This document shows, in pieces, positions 61,783 to 64,000 of a stretch of DNA of 64,000 nt; within the stretch, counting starts at the first letter, position 1; each line of letters starts with the position of its first letter. Both the position numbers and the translations under genes were made by a program. The DNA is taken from the NCBI GenBank assembly GCA_963735495.1, contig CAVTLG010000010.1, positions 1 to 64,000 of the forward strand, read 5' to 3'. The DNA comes from CAVTLG01 sp963735495. Its GTDB lineage: Bacteria > Chloroflexota > Ktedonobacteria > Ktedonobacterales > Ktedonobacteraceae. The notes under the pieces were generated by a model. The model had not been told where the DNA came from. It did no database searches and saw nothing but the letters and a program-made list of their open reading frames with translations.

Positions 61783-63631
61783 TTCGGGGGAGCTTGGTAT
61801 GAGGCATCAATGGTTGTTGCCTCATGTATACTAAAAGTATGATAGAAAACTTCGACCCCAACACCATTGAAGACGAAGGTCTGCGCCAAGTCGTCATCAC
61901 GCTGATGAATTTGGTAGAAACCCTGTCGGCCAAAGTGAAAGAGCAAGCCGAGGAAATCCAACGGCTGCGCGACGAGGTCAATCGGCTCAAAGGGGAACAG
62001 GGCAAACCGAAGATCAAAGCGAACCAAGCAGCACCCACGCTCTCATCGGAAAAGGAACGTCGTGAGTCCAAAGCGCATCACAAAGCCAAGAAGCAGGCCC
62101 AGGTGAGGATTGATCGGGTGGAGATCGTCAAGGTGGATCAGCAACGACTGCCTCACGATGCTCAGTTCAAGGGCTACGAGGACGTCATCGTGCAGGACCT
62201 TGAGTTTCGCACCGAGAACGTCACGTTCCGCAAAGAGAAATATTACTCATCCAGCCAAAAGCGGACCTATCTGGCAGAACTGCCCGTTGGATACAAAGGC
62301 CAGTTTGGACCAGGAGTCAGAGCTTGGGTGTTGGCGCTCTATTATGCAGCGGGGATGAGTGAGCCAAAAATCCTCAACCTCTTGCAGACGGTTGGCATGT
62401 CGATCAGCGCGGGACAACTCTCTGACCTGCTGATCCAAGACCAAGAGCGGTTCCATGCAGAGAGCGCAGATGTGGTAAAAGCGGGACTAGCAAGTAGTCC
62501 GTGGCAGCATCTCGACAGCACGGGCACGAGCGTGAATGGCAAAAATGAACAGTGCCATATCCTGTGCTCCTCGCTGTATACCGCCTATTGTACGTTGCCA
62601 GCCAAAGATCGCTTGAGTCTGCTTCGCGTTCTTACTGGAGGTGCCGATCCCGTTTTTCAGATGAATGACCTCGCGTTGGAGCTCATGGCTCAGTTGGGGG
62701 TGACGGAGAAGTGGCGTCGCACGCTTCCCACCCTGTTGCCGCACGATCAGACGTACACGGAGAGCCAACTCGATCACCTGCTTGATACGCATCTGCCCAA
62801 ACACGGAGCCAACCTCCGCAAGAGTATCAAAGATGCCTTGGCTATCGCAGCCTATCGTACCCAGACCGCCTATCCAGTGGTCAAGTTGTTACTGTGTGAT
62901 GATGCCCCCCAGTTCAACGCGTTGACCGTCGAGCTCGCCCTGTGCTGGATTCACGAATATCGCCATTACAAGAAACTGATGCCACGCTTCCTTGCTCATT
63001 GCCTTCTTCTGGAGCAGTTTGCCAAAGACTTCTGGAAGCTCTACCGAGATCTGTTGGCCTACCGAGACCATCCCAATCCAGCCGAGGCGGATGCGTTGCG
63101 CACGGCCTTTGACGACCTGTTTGGGCAAACCAGCGGCTACCAGCAGTTGGATGAGCGGCTCGCCCGCACGCGTGCCAAGAAAGATGCGTTGCTCATGGTG
63201 CTTGACCACCCGGAGATCCTCTTGCACAACAATCCAGCGGAGTTGGGGGCCAGGCAGCGTGTCCGCAAGCGAGATGTGAGCCTGCAGGCTCGCACCAGAG
63301 AAGGCATCGGGGCGTGGGATACCTTTCAGACGTTGGTAGGAACCGCCAACAAGCTCGGGGTCAATGTCTACCAGTATTTTCATGACCGCATCGCCCACAC
63401 CAACCGGTTGCCCAGTTTGGCCACCCTCATTCAAGAACGGGCTGCCACGCTTCACCTGGGCGCTTCATGGGCTACAACACCTTGAACCTTGTCATTCCTT
63501 TACCCACACACTGACGTGCCCTCACCCTGCAAGATTATGCGTGCTCGCTTACTGGTTTCTCCCTGTACCTCACACCACTCTCCATCCCACCTAGTCATCG
63601 CTTTTCTCTCCCCGAATTATTGAGAGGATAC
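61768..63631 (+). mobile_element. IS66-like insertion sequence (1864 bp)
   Basis: A perfect 22-bp inverted repeat bounds the unit at 61,768-61,789 and 63,610-63,631 (starts GTATCCTCTCAATAATTCGG). It encloses an intact transposase. Both neighbours are truncated by it. No 8-bp target duplication was recognised. Confidence 0.88.
61839..63485 (+). CDS. IS66-like transposase
   Basis: About 548 aa from ATG 61,839 (61,824 is also possible). An N-terminal coiled coil (LVETLSAKVKEQAEEIQRLR) and basic linker precede the catalytic domain: D in WQHLDSTGTSVNGKN, D in LLLCDDAPQFNAL and E in NNPAELGARQRVRKRD. The layout matches the IS66-type DDE core (transposase_IS66) without a TnpB-like helper in this element. 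The frame is uninterrupted. Confidence 0.88.
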   Translation: MIENFDPNTIEDEGLRQVVITLMNLVETLSAKVKEQAEEIQRLRDEVNRLKGEQGKPKIKANQAAPTLSSEKERRESKAHHKAKKQAQVRIDRVEIVKVDQQRLPHDAQFKGYEDVIVQDLEFRTENVTFRKEKYYSSSQKRTYLAELPVGYKGQFGPGVRAWVLALYYAAGMSEPKILNLLQTVGMSISAGQLSDLLIQDQERFHAESADVVKAGLASSPWQHLDSTGTSVNGKNEQCHILCSSLYTAYCTLPAKDRLSLLRVLTGGADPVFQMNDLALELMAQLGVTEKWRRTLPTLLPHDQTYTESQLDHLLDTHLPKHGANLRKSIKDALAIAAYRTQTAYPVVKLLLCDDAPQFNALTVELALCWIHEYRHYKKLMPRFLAHCLLLEQFAKDFWKLYRDLLAYRDHPNPAEADALRTAFDDLFGQTSGYQQLDERLARTRAKKDALLMVLDHPEILLHNNPAELGARQRVRKRDVSLQARTREGIGAWDTFQTLVGTANKLGVNVYQYFHDRIAHTNRLPSLATLIQERAATLHLGASWATTP

Positions 63632-63633
63632 CT

Positions 63634-64000
63634 GTTTTGATTGCCTTTTGTGTCACTGATCAAGGAAGTATCGCCTTTGTGGTGAGCCAAAACCAGGAAG
63701 TGCGGGTGGTTGAGATGCCAACTTTCACCCAGGCCGCATTGAACCGCCTCTTCATCGAAGTGAATACCGATGGAGAGGTCATTGGTGGATGGCTGGGAAC
63801 TGCTATCGACTTCTCTTATGAACCTACACCCGCTACATTTGCTACATGGCAAACGGTGATACCCAAAACATTGGCGGAAATAGGCCAGTATCTGCTTGCT
63901 CCTATAGTGTCTTCCCTCTCCCCTAGAGTGACACGGATCATCTTCCTTCCTTCCGACAGGTTGTTTCTCCTTCCCCTGCATGCGATACCACTCTCTGGTA
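63634..64000 (+). CDS. CHAT-domain protein, N-terminus lost to IS66-like element, runs off the window
   Basis: The open frame starts just after the IS right end (first codons GTT TTG ATT) and reads LIAFCVTDQGSIAFVVSQNQ, then ITRIIFLPSDRLFLLPLHAI-like sequence (RLFLLPLHAIPLSG) at the edge. This is the CHAT caspase-like domain, whose catalytic His is in the PLHA motif; the Cys would lie beyond the window. In Chloroflexota CHAT usually follows TPR repeats, which the insertion has removed from this copy or left elsewhere. No start codon or ribosome-binding site is evident. Confidence 0.75.

Noticed and set aside
1..64000. Stop-codon reassignment or readthrough as an explanation for the many single stops
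   Set aside because: The interrupting codons are TAG (IS3, small ORF), TGA (MFS, serine recombinase) and TAA (IS4), mixed with frameshifts and truncations; ordinary pseudogene decay fits better.
1..64000. CRISPR arrays, rRNA genes, retron-type reverse transcriptases
   Set aside because: No regularly spaced repeat series, no rRNA-like sequence and no YADD-type reverse transcriptase frame was seen.

Overview
The window is an accessory, mobile-element-rich stretch of a high-GC soil-type bacterium. The gene content points to Ktedonobacteria (Chloroflexota) or a close relative: STAND regulators with TIR or XRE front domains, a one-TM Ser/Thr kinase, an eqolisin-type protease, an F420-type nitroreductase relative, a large RHS protein and many different recombinases. 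That assignment is inference; there is no rRNA, intact tRNA or housekeeping marker here. Nothing looks like a core operon. Many genes are truncated, frameshifted or carry single stop codons, so this is best read as an insertion hot-spot.  Region 1-13.9 kb: end of an unknown gene, a phage-tail-like protein, regulators (TetR, MerR, Rrf2, TetR), an NTF2-like secreted protein, a deazaflavin-type oxidoreductase, a truncated TIR-NB-ARC protein, a frameshifted oxidoreductase-methyltransferase fusion, chimeric remnants (MFS/P450, TetR/ABC permease) and an HtrA protease. Region 13.9-22.2 kb: broken eqolisin, an XRE-NB-ARC STAND gene bracketed by ~140-bp inverted repeats, a degenerate response regulator, a membrane protein, a two-domain conserved protein and a Ser/Thr kinase. 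Region 22.2-31.7 kb: an ISL3 element, a tyrosine recombinase, an IS110 element, a DUF5662/integrase junction beside a tRNA-Gly 3' fragment, and two tandem nucleotidyltransferase genes.  Region 32.3-40.5 kb: a secreted ~2450-aa RHS protein with a HINT domain and a 98-aa C-terminal toxin candidate, followed by an Imm40-like immunity gene. Region 40.5-45.3 kb: a tyrosine recombinase gene interrupted by an IS3 element, a small coupled gene, two G-rich-loop hairpins, a radC fragment and a dead IS4-type element.  Region 45.7-61.8 kb: a flavoprotein, then a putative DNA-modification cluster: cytosine-5 methyltransferase, DpdA-like transglycosylase (ATGA-coupled), two small genes and a PP-loop ATPase. 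The PP-loop gene is split: its N-terminal part ends at ~51,913 and its C-terminal zinc-motif part resumes at ~61,032. The ~9.1 kb between is an inserted element bounded by a perfect 13-bp inverted repeat at the two junctions. It carries an overlapping Tn554-like pair of tyrosine recombinases at its right end, a P450 and remnants of other genes. One recombinase of that pair is itself split by an IS4-type element with a 9-bp target duplication. The window ends with an IS66-like element that truncates a small gene on the left and abuts a CHAT-domain gene running off the edge.
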